Positions 7,390-15,342 of a stretch of DNA of 64,000 nt are shown piece by piece. Made by a program: the position numbers and the translations under genes. Source of the DNA: Paenibacillus alginolyticus DSM 5050 = NBRC 15375 (GTDB lineage: Bacteria > Bacillota > Bacilli > Paenibacillales > NBRC-103111); the NCBI RefSeq assembly GCF_000422905.1, contig NZ_AUGY01000013.1:1-64000 (forward strand). Direction: 5' to 3'. Each line of letters begins with the position of its first letter. The first letter of the stretch is position 1. A model generated the notes under the pieces. The model did no database searches, was not told where the DNA came from, and worked only from the letters and a program-made list of their open reading frames with translations.

Positions 7390-7639
7390 CCTATTGAAAC
7401 AATTACAAGAATATATCCAAGGTGAAATTGTATATATCCCTAAGAAAGAGCAGAAGCGCGCTGGATGGGGAGAAAATAACGGAACACGCATTATCATTGA
7501 GCGTAGAAATCGAGAAATTTTCCGGTTGTACCAAACCGGTTCCACGGTGATGGAACTAATCAAAGTCTTTCATTTATCGGAAGACAGCATCCGTAAAATC
7601 ATCGTGAAAACACGTGAATTAACAGCCAATCAAGCATAG
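7352..7639 (+). CDS. CD3324-family (Mor-like) HTH DNA-binding protein
   Basis: 95 residues. The opening MSYKNGKDVLPPNLLKQLQEYIQGE and the RNREIFRLYQTGSTVMELIKVFHLSEDSIRKII helix-turn-helix match small Mor/C-type regulators labelled CD3324 family in Firmicutes. It is probably a DNA-binding transcription regulator; the target is unknown. ATG 7352 has GAGGAGG 8 bases upstream, so an in-frame TTG at 7322 is unlikely. A strong terminator follows, so it is monocistronic, possibly together with the micro-units before it. Confidence 0.75.
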   Translation: MSYKNGKDVLPPNLLKQLQEYIQGEIVYIPKKEQKRAGWGENNGTRIIIERRNREIFRLYQTGSTVMELIKVFHLSEDSIRKIIVKTRELTANQA

Positions 7640-7640
7640 A

Positions 7641-7671
7641 AGCAGCATCCCTAGAGGTGCTGCTTTTTTTT
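7641..7671 (+). terminator. Terminator of the CD3324-family gene
   Basis: AGCAGCATCC / GGTGCTGCT stem with a 5-base loop and a run of eight Ts. Confidence 0.8.
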
Positions 7672-7791
7672 CGTTGAGCTTGCCAAGTGCAGATTGCCGT
7701 CAAATTAAAGGAAATGCTTTTATTTTCTTGAAATTAAAAAGAAAGAATATGTAATGAGCGTCCGGTCCGCTTGGGAGGTGGTTCAAGACAA

Positions 7792-8619
7792 ATGCAAAAT
7801 GAGCTGGATATCCGCAGTTTTATCGGCACGCATGATGCCGATTTTTATGATGATGGATTTCACCGTCATTCGGCCGTTGAAGTCAGTATCGTGCTAGAAG
7901 GACGCTGTTTGTTCGAGTGGTCGAAGCGAAGTTGGATGGAAGCAGGCCATATCGTTATTATCCCGCCAGACTTGGCGCACAGGTTTGAAGCCGTGACGAA
8001 TGTGAGGTTCGGGGTTATTTTGCTGCAGGGCGTAACGGCACGTACGATGGAGCTGGTCGCGAAGCTCGGAGGCAGCGGATTTACTGGTGACGGAGGTGCA
8101 GATAGATCACCTATATTCCTTGCTTTATCCCGACTGGACAAAGAGCGATTCGAGCGATTGTTCCGGGAGTGGCTTCGGATGAAAGCGTCGTTTTTAAAGG
8201 AAAAGCAAGCTAATTATTCAGCATGGATGGAAGTGCTGCTGCTTTTTTTGCTCGAACACTCGCAGCAGGATTTGCAGGGGATGACCGTGACGAAAGCGGC
8301 TGACTACATCCGTGAAAATGTGCAGGAATCTGTTCACATTTCTGATTTGGCAGAGATGGCTGGTTTTACGGAGCCCGCCTTTCGTCGCGTATTTGAACAA
8401 ATGTACGGCGTTAGCCCAAAGCAATATCAGCAGCAGTGCCGTTTGCAGGAGGCAAAATGGCTGCTTAGCTCAACAGATAAGGATATACGTGAAATCGCCG
8501 AGCAGGTAGGCTTTTTCAGGTTGCATTCCTTTTCACAGTGGTTTAAAGAGCAAGAAGGTCTCCCACCTACGGTTTGGCGGAAAAGTCAACGGTTGCAGCA
8601 TGGTTCGATGTTGGACTAG
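7792..8619 (+). CDS. AraC-family transcription regulator
   Basis: 275 residues. The N-terminal cupin sugar-sensing domain (FHRHSAVEVSIVLEGRC, about 25-45) is followed by a C-terminal pair of helix-turn-helix motifs: VHISDLAEMAGFTEPAFRRVFEQMYGV and IREIAEQVGFFRLHSFSQWFKEQEGLPP. It lies 101 bases before the dehydrogenase/isomerase genes on the same strand and is the likely regulator of that sugar or polyol pathway. Start ATG 7792 follows GGGAGGTGG at a slightly long spacing. Confidence 0.88.
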   Translation: MQNELDIRSFIGTHDADFYDDGFHRHSAVEVSIVLEGRCLFEWSKRSWMEAGHIVIIPPDLAHRFEAVTNVRFGVILLQGVTARTMELVAKLGGSGFTGDGGADRSPIFLALSRLDKERFERLFREWLRMKASFLKEKQANYSAWMEVLLLFLLEHSQQDLQGMTVTKAADYIRENVQESVHISDLAEMAGFTEPAFRRVFEQMYGVSPKQYQQQCRLQEAKWLLSSTDKDIREIAEQVGFFRLHSFSQWFKEQEGLPPTVWRKSQRLQHGSMLD

Positions 8620-8656
8620 TTGCGTTTTGCGTAAATTGCGGTTCGGTTTCCCTAAA

Positions 8657-8670
8657 TACAAGCGCTTTCT
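8657..8670 (+). promoter_or_regulatory. cre-like site upstream of Gfo/Idh gene
   Basis: TACAAGCGCTTTCT matches 12 of 14 positions of the CcpA consensus TGWAARCGYTWNCW. It lies 50 bases before the dehydrogenase, a reasonable place for carbon catabolite control. Inferred by eye. Confidence 0.4.
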
Positions 8671-8720
8671 GATTCGGTATGCTAGTGGAGTAAACGTAAA
8701 CACATAGGAGGGCTCAACAG

Positions 8721-9698
8721 ATGGAAAAAGTAAGAATTGGATTTATCGGTGTAGGCGGCATGGCGGAGTACCACATGAAAACATTGCAGCAAATCGATGA
8801 CGCAGTGATTACGGCCGTATGCGATATGAACGCGGATCGGGCGAGGGAAATAGCTGAAACTTTCGGCGCAAAGCCGTACGGCACTTTGGAAGAAATGTTG
8901 GATGCAGGAGTAATCGATGCGCTTTATATATGCACGCCACCTTTTGCTAGGGAAGGGATTGAAGAAGCGGCTGCCGCACGGGGCATACATCTGTTATCGG
9001 AGAAACCTACCGGCTTGCAAATGGAGGAAGTGCGTCGTAAAGAGCAGATCATTCGCCAATCGGGCATCATTCATTCGTCAGGCTATTGCTTGCGCTATCT
9101 GGACACTGTGCAGAAGGCAAAGGAGTATTTGGCAGATAAGCAAGTAGATATGGTGCTCGCGTACCGAATTGGCGGCATGCCAGAAGTAGGTTGGTGGAGG
9201 CTTATGAATCTTTCGGGCGGTCAACTTGTAGAGCAATCGACACATCAAGTGGACTTAATTCGTTATTTGGCAGGTGAGTTTGACTACGTCCAAGCGAACT
9301 ACGAGCAGCGACACATCCATCGAAATTATCCAGAGGCAACGGTGTATGATGTGGGTATCGTATCTTTCGGCCTCCGCAGCGGGGCACTAGGCACGATTAG
9401 TAATACGGTCTTGTCCCGTAAAATTGGACGCGGGGATGTGGAGTTTTTCGGGCATGACTTCTACGTGTCAATTAGCGGTATGACGGTTCGGATTGTAGAT
9501 GACACGCAAGACGTGACGTTGACGTCGGAGATGGATTTTTACCTTGAGCAGAATCGGGCGTTTGTTGCAGCTGTGAAAACAGGACGGCAGGAGCTAGTGC
9601 TAGGTGATTATAGTGAAGCGGCAGCGACGCTTGAGGTTACATTGGCAGCGAATGATTCGGCGGTTGCGAAGCAAACGATAAAGATCACTTCAGCATAA
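8721..9698 (+). CDS. Gfo/Idh/MocA-family NAD(P)-dependent oxidoreductase
   Basis: 325 residues. The N-terminal Rossmann fold has GFIGVGGMAEYH (GxGxxG, about 8-16) and the family Lys in LLSEKPTGLQ (about 95-102). The C-terminal half has the substrate-site phrase GGQLVEQSTHQVDLIRYLAGE. The family oxidises or reduces sugars, inositols and related polyols, and the exact substrate cannot be read from sequence. It has a good GGAGG site, and the TIM-barrel isomerase follows after 45 bases, so the two likely act in one catabolic route under the AraC regulator. Confidence 0.9.
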   Translation: MEKVRIGFIGVGGMAEYHMKTLQQIDDAVITAVCDMNADRAREIAETFGAKPYGTLEEMLDAGVIDALYICTPPFAREGIEEAAAARGIHLLSEKPTGLQMEEVRRKEQIIRQSGIIHSSGYCLRYLDTVQKAKEYLADKQVDMVLAYRIGGMPEVGWWRLMNLSGGQLVEQSTHQVDLIRYLAGEFDYVQANYEQRHIHRNYPEATVYDVGIVSFGLRSGALGTISNTVLSRKIGRGDVEFFGHDFYVSISGMTVRIVDDTQDVTLTSEMDFYLEQNRAFVAAVKTGRQELVLGDYSEAAATLEVTLAANDSAVAKQTIKITSA

Positions 9699-9743
9699 GA
9701 ATACGAATGTTTCCATTTTGAAATACACGAAGGAGGTTAAGGC

Positions 9744-10574
9744 ATGTTAAAAGGAGTAAATCAATGGTGTTTCCCTGAAGGGCTGCCGCTTCAGCAGTTA
9801 TTCTCGATTAGCCGTGAGGCCGGTTATGACGCGGTTGAGCTGAATGTCAATCCATTGGGTGGCGTTGGTTTGACCATGGAGACGACTGCGACGGAGGCAG
9901 AGGCGATTGGCCGCATGGCAAAAGAGTACGGTATTCAGCTGAGAAGCTTGTCCACTTCTTTGCTGTGGCAAACTCCACTATCTTCGGCGGATGCGTCTGT
10001 ACGTGAGCAGGGACGTCGCGTTGTCGAGAAACAGCTGGAGCTAGCGGAGCTGCTAGGTATCGATACGGTACTTGTTGTGCCTGGAGCCGTCAACGAGATG
10101 ACCTCGTACGATGAGTGCTACGACCGCAGCCGTGCGGAACTCGCTTTGCTGGTGAAAGAAGCAGAAAGACGTCGCGTTCGCATTGGCATCGAAAACGTGT
10201 GGAACAAATTTTTACTTTCGCCGCTTGAAATGCGTGCTTATGTCGACGATCTTCAATCATCTTATCTCGGTGTTTATTTTGATGTAGGCAATATTTTGCA
10301 TAATGGTTATCCGCAGCAGTGGATCAAAATTCTTGGATCCCGTGTATTCAAAGTGCATGTGAAGGATTACCGACCAGGTGTAGGTAACGGTAACGGATTT
10401 GTCCCGCTGCTCGCAGGAGATGTCAATTGGACGGCAGTCCGCACTGCACTAGAGGACATCGGGTATACCGATACGGTAACGGCTGAAGTAGGTCTTTATG
10501 CAGAAACTCCGCTGCAGACGGTGTATGACACTTCTCGGCATTTGGATATTATTCTTGGCGGAGCTGCGCGATAA
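9744..10574 (+). CDS. Sugar phosphate isomerase/epimerase-like TIM-barrel protein
   Basis: 276 residues of the AP-endonuclease-2/IolE/hydroxypyruvate isomerase superfamily. Metal-site phrases are present in order: AVELNVN, GIENVWNKF (Glu ligand), VYFDVGNILHNG (Asp), VFKVHVKDYRPG (His) and TAEVGLY (Glu). The start ATG follows GGAGG. It is probably a cytoplasmic isomerase, epimerase or dehydratase working with the preceding dehydrogenase; substrate unresolved. Confidence 0.88.
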   Translation: MLKGVNQWCFPEGLPLQQLFSISREAGYDAVELNVNPLGGVGLTMETTATEAEAIGRMAKEYGIQLRSLSTSLLWQTPLSSADASVREQGRRVVEKQLELAELLGIDTVLVVPGAVNEMTSYDECYDRSRAELALLVKEAERRRVRIGIENVWNKFLLSPLEMRAYVDDLQSSYLGVYFDVGNILHNGYPQQWIKILGSRVFKVHVKDYRPGVGNGNGFVPLLAGDVNWTAVRTALEDIGYTDTVTAEVGLYAETPLQTVYDTSRHLDIILGGAAR

Positions 10575-10591
10575 GATCAGGGAGTGAGGCT

Positions 10592-10972
10592 ATGATATCC
10601 GTTTTTGTTTATGGGACATTGCTTGTTGGAGAGAGCAACTATTATGTTGCCGAGCCTTTTGTGCGCTCCGTACAGCCTGGTGCGGTTCGCGGCCGTTTGT
10701 ACGATGTTGGACACTATCCATCACTTGCTTTAAATACTGCCGAAGATGCTGAAGCGCAAGAAGGGATTGTCGTCGGCGAATGGTTAGAGGTCACAGAAGA
10801 AGGACTGAAGGCCATGGACATTTTGGAAGATTATTACGGCCCGGGTCAGTCCAATGAGTATGAACGAGTGTGGATAACTGATGTGAACGGCTCACGAGAA
10901 GGTTGGGTATATATTTGGCAAAATGTCAGCGGTCTTATTGAAATAACGAGCGGATCGTGGAAAGTGAAATAA
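10592..10972 (+). CDS. Gamma-glutamylcyclotransferase-like (AIG2/YtfP) protein
   Basis: 126 residues with the opening VFVYGTLLVGESNYY, the glycine-rich substrate loop of the family, and EGIVVGEWLEV, which supplies the conserved catalytic-type Glu. The family includes gamma-glutamylamine and glutathione cyclotransferases, but many members are uncharacterised. It follows the isomerase by 17 bases and ends before a terminator, so it is the last gene of this operon. Confidence 0.82.
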   Translation: MISVFVYGTLLVGESNYYVAEPFVRSVQPGAVRGRLYDVGHYPSLALNTAEDAEAQEGIVVGEWLEVTEEGLKAMDILEDYYGPGQSNEYERVWITDVNGSREGWVYIWQNVSGLIEITSGSWKVK

Positions 10973-10981
10973 TAATATGGA

Positions 10982-11017
10982 AGGGCCAACAGGATAGAAT
11001 TCTGTAGGCTCTTTTTT
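10982..11017 (+). terminator. Terminator of the AraC-linked operon
   Basis: Stem AGGGCC..ACAG / CTGT..GGCTCT with six Ts. Confidence 0.75.
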
Positions 11018-11120
11018 GTTAATAGGCTATAATTGCGATGGAAATTTGGAACATTTTAGTTCCTTGCTTCGACACTAGATGCTATAATTGGTGGTAATTC
11101 TACAGGTTGAGGAGAACGCC

Positions 11121-11495
11121 ATGTCTGTTTATAAAATTTTACTTGCAGATGACGAAATCGCGCTGCGTTTTCTGCTTACGGAAACTCTTTCTGATGAAGG
11201 TTATGCCATCTCGGAAGTTGAAGATGGTCAACAAGCGATGGAGCAATTGCAAAAAGATACCTACGATCTTATCATACTTGACTATATGATGCCGGAGCGG
11301 ACGGGTGTTGAAGTCTGTGAATGGCTGCGGCATAGCGATAATGCCAATCGGGATATACCGGTTATTTTACTGACGGCTAAAGCCTTAGATAAGGACAAAG
11401 AAAAAGCCAAAGCAGCAGGCGTTACCACTTATATTGTTAAACCATTCAGCCCTCTTCAATTAATAGATACGGTCGGACAATTATTACAACGTTAA
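11121..11495 (+). CDS. Single-domain response regulator (CheY/PilH-like)
   Basis: 124 residues, one receiver domain only: acidic pair LLADDE near the N-terminus, phosphoacceptor Asp in LIILDYMMPERTG, switch Thr in VILLTAKA, and Lys in YIVKPFSP. No output domain. ATG 11121 follows TGAGGAG. It is followed after 51 bases by the multi-domain HPt-REC gene, so the two probably form a phosphorelay unit; no histidine kinase is adjacent. Confidence 0.9.
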   Translation: MSVYKILLADDEIALRFLLTETLSDEGYAISEVEDGQQAMEQLQKDTYDLIILDYMMPERTGVEVCEWLRHSDNANRDIPVILLTAKALDKDKEKAKAAGVTTYIVKPFSPLQLIDTVGQLLQR

Positions 11496-11546
11496 TTCGA
11501 ACGATATAGGGATTATTTTATATATAAAAAAGGGTGATTGGCTGTC

Positions 11547-12383
11547 ATGAGTAATACGAATCTAGAGGGGTTGAAGGACTCCAAGTCAGAATCGGAAAGA
11601 GATGCAAGAATTCTTAGACAAGGAAGAAAGCTGTTTATTCGTGAATTTGAAAAGCAACTTAAACAGCTTAACTCGCTGTTAGATACGATCCAAATGGCGG
11701 CTGCAGCCGAGGATTTAAAACAATTTTATCGCATCGTACATACGCTTAAAGGCAGTGCGCCTATTTTTGGTTATGTCCGGATCGGCAAACTGGCTGAGGA
11801 TATGGTTCGAGCTTGGGAATGGACGCAATCCATGGATAATGACGGAGAAGAGTTACTCATGGCGATCAACCCGATTATTGAATGCGCAGAACGCAGTATA
11901 CATGCACTTCGTGAAATGAATATGGAATATGATATCTGTGTGACGGAAATCAAGATGGACGAACAGCAGGATCCTGGAGGCGGATCTTTGCTTGGGTCTA
12001 TGAAGAGTCGATTGCTGCTTGTCGATGACGATGAGGTGCTGCGTAATTACTTGACCCGTCGACTTCAACTCGATGACTGTATTGTTGATGAAGCAGCCGA
12101 TGTGGAGAGTGCGATGAAATTATTGCGTGAACACACGTATGATTTAGTGACGCTGGATCTCATGATGCATCCTCAGTCTGGGTATGAGCTATTTGAATTT
12201 CTCAAAGAGGATCCTACATTGAAATGGTTACCTCTAATTGTATTGTCGGGACGCAACGATTTGAATGATAAAGTCCGCTGTTTCCACTTAGGAGCCGATG
12301 ATTATGTGACGAAGCCATTTCAGTATGAGGAATTGGCCGCAAGAATTTATGGACTGCTCAAAAGGACTAAAAATTTCGAGTAG
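11547..12383 (+). CDS. HPt-receiver protein: N-terminal part of a TAG-split diguanylate cyclase
   Basis: 278 residues. An HPt domain with phospho-His in RIVHTLKGSAPIFG (about 70) is followed by a receiver domain (LLLVDDDEVLRNYL; phospho-Asp in LVTLDLMMHPQSG; VTKPFQYEEL). The frame ends at TAG 12381, but the next codons in the same frame read LAFRDPLTGVFNRRYFD, the conserved start of a GGDEF domain that continues into the next entry. In related proteins Gln commonly precedes LAFRDPLTG, so a CAG-to-TAG change would explain the stop. ATG 11547 lies 9 bases after AGGGTGA. Confidence 0.8.
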   Translation: MSNTNLEGLKDSKSESERDARILRQGRKLFIREFEKQLKQLNSLLDTIQMAAAAEDLKQFYRIVHTLKGSAPIFGYVRIGKLAEDMVRAWEWTQSMDNDGEELLMAINPIIECAERSIHALREMNMEYDICVTEIKMDEQQDPGGGSLLGSMKSRLLLVDDDEVLRNYLTRRLQLDDCIVDEAADVESAMKLLREHTYDLVTLDLMMHPQSGYELFEFLKEDPTLKWLPLIVLSGRNDLNDKVRCFHLGADDYVTKPFQYEELAARIYGLLKRTKNFE

Positions 12384-12410
12384 CTTGCCTTCCGTGATCC
12401 GCTGACGGGG

Positions 12411-13304
12411 GTGTTCAACCGGCGTTATTTTGATCTTCAAATTGGTATGGAATTACAGCGTATTGAACGCTATCCGGCACCAATCTCGCTTGTGTTTATT
12501 GATATTGATTGCTTTAAACGGATCAATGATACTTATGGGCATCACGTAGGAGATTTAGTACTGCAAGGCTTAGCTCATTTGCTCCAAGTGAACTTGCGTT
12601 CGACAGACCTGCTAGCACGTTTCGGCGGCGAGGAGTTCGTTATTGCCCTTCCGAATACAACGGTGGAGCAGGCCTGTGCAACCATGCAGTCCATTCTTAA
12701 TAAAGTTCGTTTAAATGCAGTTGCACAGTACGAGGGCCAAACCTTCTCGATCACCTTTTCAGCAGGTGTTGCAGAGTGGCATGAGGGGATGACGGTTGCG
12801 GAATGGTTGGCTAAGGCTGATGATGCGATGTACCAAGCTAAGCAGCAAGGCAGGGATAGGATTGTTATCGCTTCGGAAGAGGATGAAGGGACAGAGCATC
12901 GCAAGTTGACTGCCAGTCCGCAAATTGACAAGAAAAATCTGCTCATTGTGGACGATGATCCGATTTTGCGAGCGATTCTCACATCACATTTAGAGCATTT
13001 ACCGATAACAATTACGTATGCTGCCGATGGTGAAGTCGCGCTCAGCTTAATGCTCGCTAATACCTATGATGCTTGTATTCTCGATGGCATGATGCCGAAG
13101 CTGGATGGGTTCTCATTGTTGTCGCAGAAAAAGAAAGACCCGCGTCTAAACGTTAGGGATATGAAGGTACTTATGCTTTCAGGTAAGAAGAAGGAAGATG
13201 ATCTAGCCAGAGGCTTTCAAATGGGTGCTGGCGACTATATGACGAAGCCGTTCTCGCTCGTTGAGTTGGAAGTTCGCGTAAGACAGTTAATGAACCTAGT
13301 ATGA
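12411..13304 (+). CDS. GGDEF-receiver protein: C-terminal part of a TAG-split diguanylate cyclase
   Basis: In the same frame as the preceding HPt-REC gene and separated from it only by one TAG. It holds a GGDEF domain with the active-site variant GGEEF (near 12626) and an RxxD inhibitory site (RSTD) five residues before it, then a second receiver (LLIVDDDPILRAIL, CILDGMMPKLDG, MTKPFSLVEL). The first usable start, GTG 12411, falls inside the conserved DPLTG-x-NRR segment and has no good binding site. This supports a single original gene that would make cyclic di-GMP under phosphorelay control. Function today depends on read-through, reinitiation or sequence correctness. Confidence 0.75.
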   Translation: MFNRRYFDLQIGMELQRIERYPAPISLVFIDIDCFKRINDTYGHHVGDLVLQGLAHLLQVNLRSTDLLARFGGEEFVIALPNTTVEQACATMQSILNKVRLNAVAQYEGQTFSITFSAGVAEWHEGMTVAEWLAKADDAMYQAKQQGRDRIVIASEEDEGTEHRKLTASPQIDKKNLLIVDDDPILRAILTSHLEHLPITITYAADGEVALSLMLANTYDACILDGMMPKLDGFSLLSQKKKDPRLNVRDMKVLMLSGKKKEDDLARGFQMGAGDYMTKPFSLVELEVRVRQLMNLV

Positions 13305-13323
13305 TGAATAAATAAAAAATACA

Positions 13324-13360
13324 AAGCTGCTTCTGCCCTATGTGGCGAGCAGCTTTTTTT
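13324..13360 (+). terminator. Terminator after the GGDEF gene
   Basis: Perfect AAGCTGCT / AGCAGCTT stem with seven or more Ts. Confidence 0.85.
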
Positions 13361-13377
13361 GTTTTGTCAATTTGTAT

Positions 13378-13434
13378 TTGACTTCTATGGATTACACATG
13401 TAATATAACTATTGTATTACATGTGTAATCCATA
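13378..13434 (+). promoter_or_regulatory. Promoter with overlapping BlaI-type operator
   Basis: TTGACT (13378-13383), 17 bases, TATAAT-like TAATAT (13401-13406). Two perfect 20-base inverted arms, 13386-13405 and 13415-13434, with a 9-base spacer cover the -10 and start point. Each arm contains TACA-CA-TGTA or its mirror, the core of Bla/Mec operators. Repressor binding here would block its own transcription. Confidence 0.85.
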
Positions 13435-13453
13435 TAAGTCAGGAGGTAAACCT

Positions 13454-13828
13454 GTGAAAAATGTTCCCCATATCTCCGATGCAGAATGGGAAGTAATGAA
13501 AGTTCTCTGGGCTAAGACACCATGTACGGCAAATGAAGTGATTGAAGCTTTGGAAGTCCGAACGGATTGGAAACCGAAAACAGTTAGAACGCTTTTAAAC
13601 AGATTAGCCCAAAAACAAGCGATTTCGTATTCACAAGAAAACAGGGTGTACGCCTATTTTCCATTAGTATCCGAAGACGAATGTGTGAAATCAGAAACGC
13701 AATCGTTCCTCAAGAGAATTTACGGCGGTGCCTTTAAGCCGCTGCTTGTTAATTTTTTGAAGGAAGAACAGCTCTCAGCGGAAGACATTAAGGAATTGAA
13801 AAATATTCTAGATGACAAAACAAAATGA
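13454..13828 (+). CDS. BlaI/MecI/CopY-family transcriptional repressor
   Basis: 124 residues from GTG 13454 (AGGAGGT 7 bases upstream). The winged-helix core is ISDAEWEVMKVLWAKTPCTANEV, then KPKTVRTLLNRLAQKQAI, followed by a C-terminal dimerisation segment. BlaI-type proteins are inactivated by cleavage triggered by an M56 membrane protease, encoded here immediately downstream. The palindromic operator overlapping the promoter indicates autoregulation. Confidence 0.93.
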   Translation: MKNVPHISDAEWEVMKVLWAKTPCTANEVIEALEVRTDWKPKTVRTLLNRLAQKQAISYSQENRVYAYFPLVSEDECVKSETQSFLKRIYGGAFKPLLVNFLKEEQLSAEDIKELKNILDDKTK

Positions 13829-13890
13829 ACGATTTGCGGGTTTGCATCGTGCTAGCTTTTACCTCTTTAACTCAATGAAGGAAGGGCAGG

Positions 13891-15192
13891 GTGAATGTGA
13901 AACAATTAACGGAACACCTTATTGATTTCTTTGATTGGGTTTGGTCAGTCTCGACTATGGCAAGTGTTCTGGTTGTGCTGATTATAGTGATGCAGCACAT
14001 GTTAAGGCATCGCTTGAAACCAAGATGGCACTATTTGATGTGGCTGCTGGTTATTGTCCGATTAGTTTTGCCATGGGGCCTAGAGAGCGAATTCAGTATT
14101 TATAATTGGATCGGTTACACAGATGCCGTTCATTCGGCAGTACAAGTTAATCAGGAAGTCATACTTACAAGAGCTGCTGTATCGGAAACTGCTGCCCAAT
14201 CTGTTTATCGGAATTTAGTTGTATTATGGCTGGTTGGCGTGTGTTTTTTTGGGATATATACCATCATGATCAACAGGAAATTTGCCCGAAAAATGAAAAA
14301 TGAGACGGTTGCGATAACCGATGGAAGAGTAATGGAGCTTTTCAATCAGTGTAAAAAAATGATGTCGGTACATAAACCCATTGCTCTCGTTGAATCTAGC
14401 AATTTGGCGACACCAACCCTATTTGGTTTTGTAAAACCCCAATTGATTATGCCCAAAACCATTTTAAACAGCTTGAATGACGATCAATTGCAACATGTGT
14501 TCCTACATGAACTGGCTCATAGTAAGCGTAATGACATTGGGGTTAATTGGTTCATGCATACTCTACTGATTATTCATTGGTTTAATCCAGTCCTTTGGTA
14601 TGCTTATCGCCGAATGCGGGAAGATCAGGAAATCGCCAGTGATGCTCTTGCTCTAAGCTGCCTTACTCCGGACAAAAGCCAGGATTATGGCTATACGCTT
14701 ATCAAGCTGTTGGAAAATTTCTCGCGACCTGTTCAATCTTTTGGAAATGTAAATCTAACAGGAAGCAAAATACAACTGCAAAGGAGAATAAAAATGATCA
14801 AACAATTTAAAACAAATTCGTATCGTTGGTCGTTTCTTGGAATAGCAACCATCATCTTCATAAGTGGATGCGCGTTAACGAATCCTAAGGACAGTTCGAC
14901 AACTACACCATTGCAAAGTTCGGCTGTTTCCGAAGAAAAAGTAAAACAGCAGGATTCTGTAAACTCAAATACGACAGTTTCCCAAGAGACGACGAAGGTG
15001 GCCGTTTCCGTAGTGCCGCAGGCAACTCCTTCGGATGAGAAGTCGAGAACTGCGACTTCCGTAGGCGTGCAGCCAACGGTGTTGGATGATAAGCCGAGAA
15101 CGGCGCCGGTAAGTCCGGAACCAAGAGCAGCGCAAGACAAACCGAGAGTGGCAGCTCCCGTAGGACCATTACCAACCGCTGTTGCTAACTAA
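13891..15192 (+). CDS. BlaR1/MecR1-like M56 membrane metallopeptidase
   Basis: 433 residues. At least three N-terminal membrane segments (about 20-36, 48-62, 110-128) precede the zinc-protease motif HELAHSKRND (about 208) and a distal DQEIASDALAL Glu. A further hydrophobic segment lies at about 315-330 (FLGIATIIFISGCAL). The last ~100 residues are Ser/Thr/Pro/Val-rich imperfect repeats (DEKSRTA, DDKPRTA, QDKPRVA), not a penicillin-binding sensor domain. So it likely senses something other than beta-lactams, or acts through another partner, and relieves BlaI repression. GTG start near GGAAGGGCAGG. Confidence 0.88.
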   Translation: MNVKQLTEHLIDFFDWVWSVSTMASVLVVLIIVMQHMLRHRLKPRWHYLMWLLVIVRLVLPWGLESEFSIYNWIGYTDAVHSAVQVNQEVILTRAAVSETAAQSVYRNLVVLWLVGVCFFGIYTIMINRKFARKMKNETVAITDGRVMELFNQCKKMMSVHKPIALVESSNLATPTLFGFVKPQLIMPKTILNSLNDDQLQHVFLHELAHSKRNDIGVNWFMHTLLIIHWFNPVLWYAYRRMREDQEIASDALALSCLTPDKSQDYGYTLIKLLENFSRPVQSFGNVNLTGSKIQLQRRIKMIKQFKTNSYRWSFLGIATIIFISGCALTNPKDSSTTTPLQSSAVSEEKVKQQDSVNSNTTVSQETTKVAVSVVPQATPSDEKSRTATSVGVQPTVLDDKPRTAPVSPEPRAAQDKPRVAAPVGPLPTAVAN

Positions 15193-15342
15193 TCGTTCAA
15201 ATTTAAGATCTTCTCAGCCTCTAGAACGATAATCCCCCCTCTAGGGTCGAGGTTGTTAACCCGACGTATGGTTGGTGTAAAGACCATCTCTTTTCATTAT
15301 GCTTTAAGAAAGCAAGTTGAAAAGGTGGAGGGGAGAATTAAG

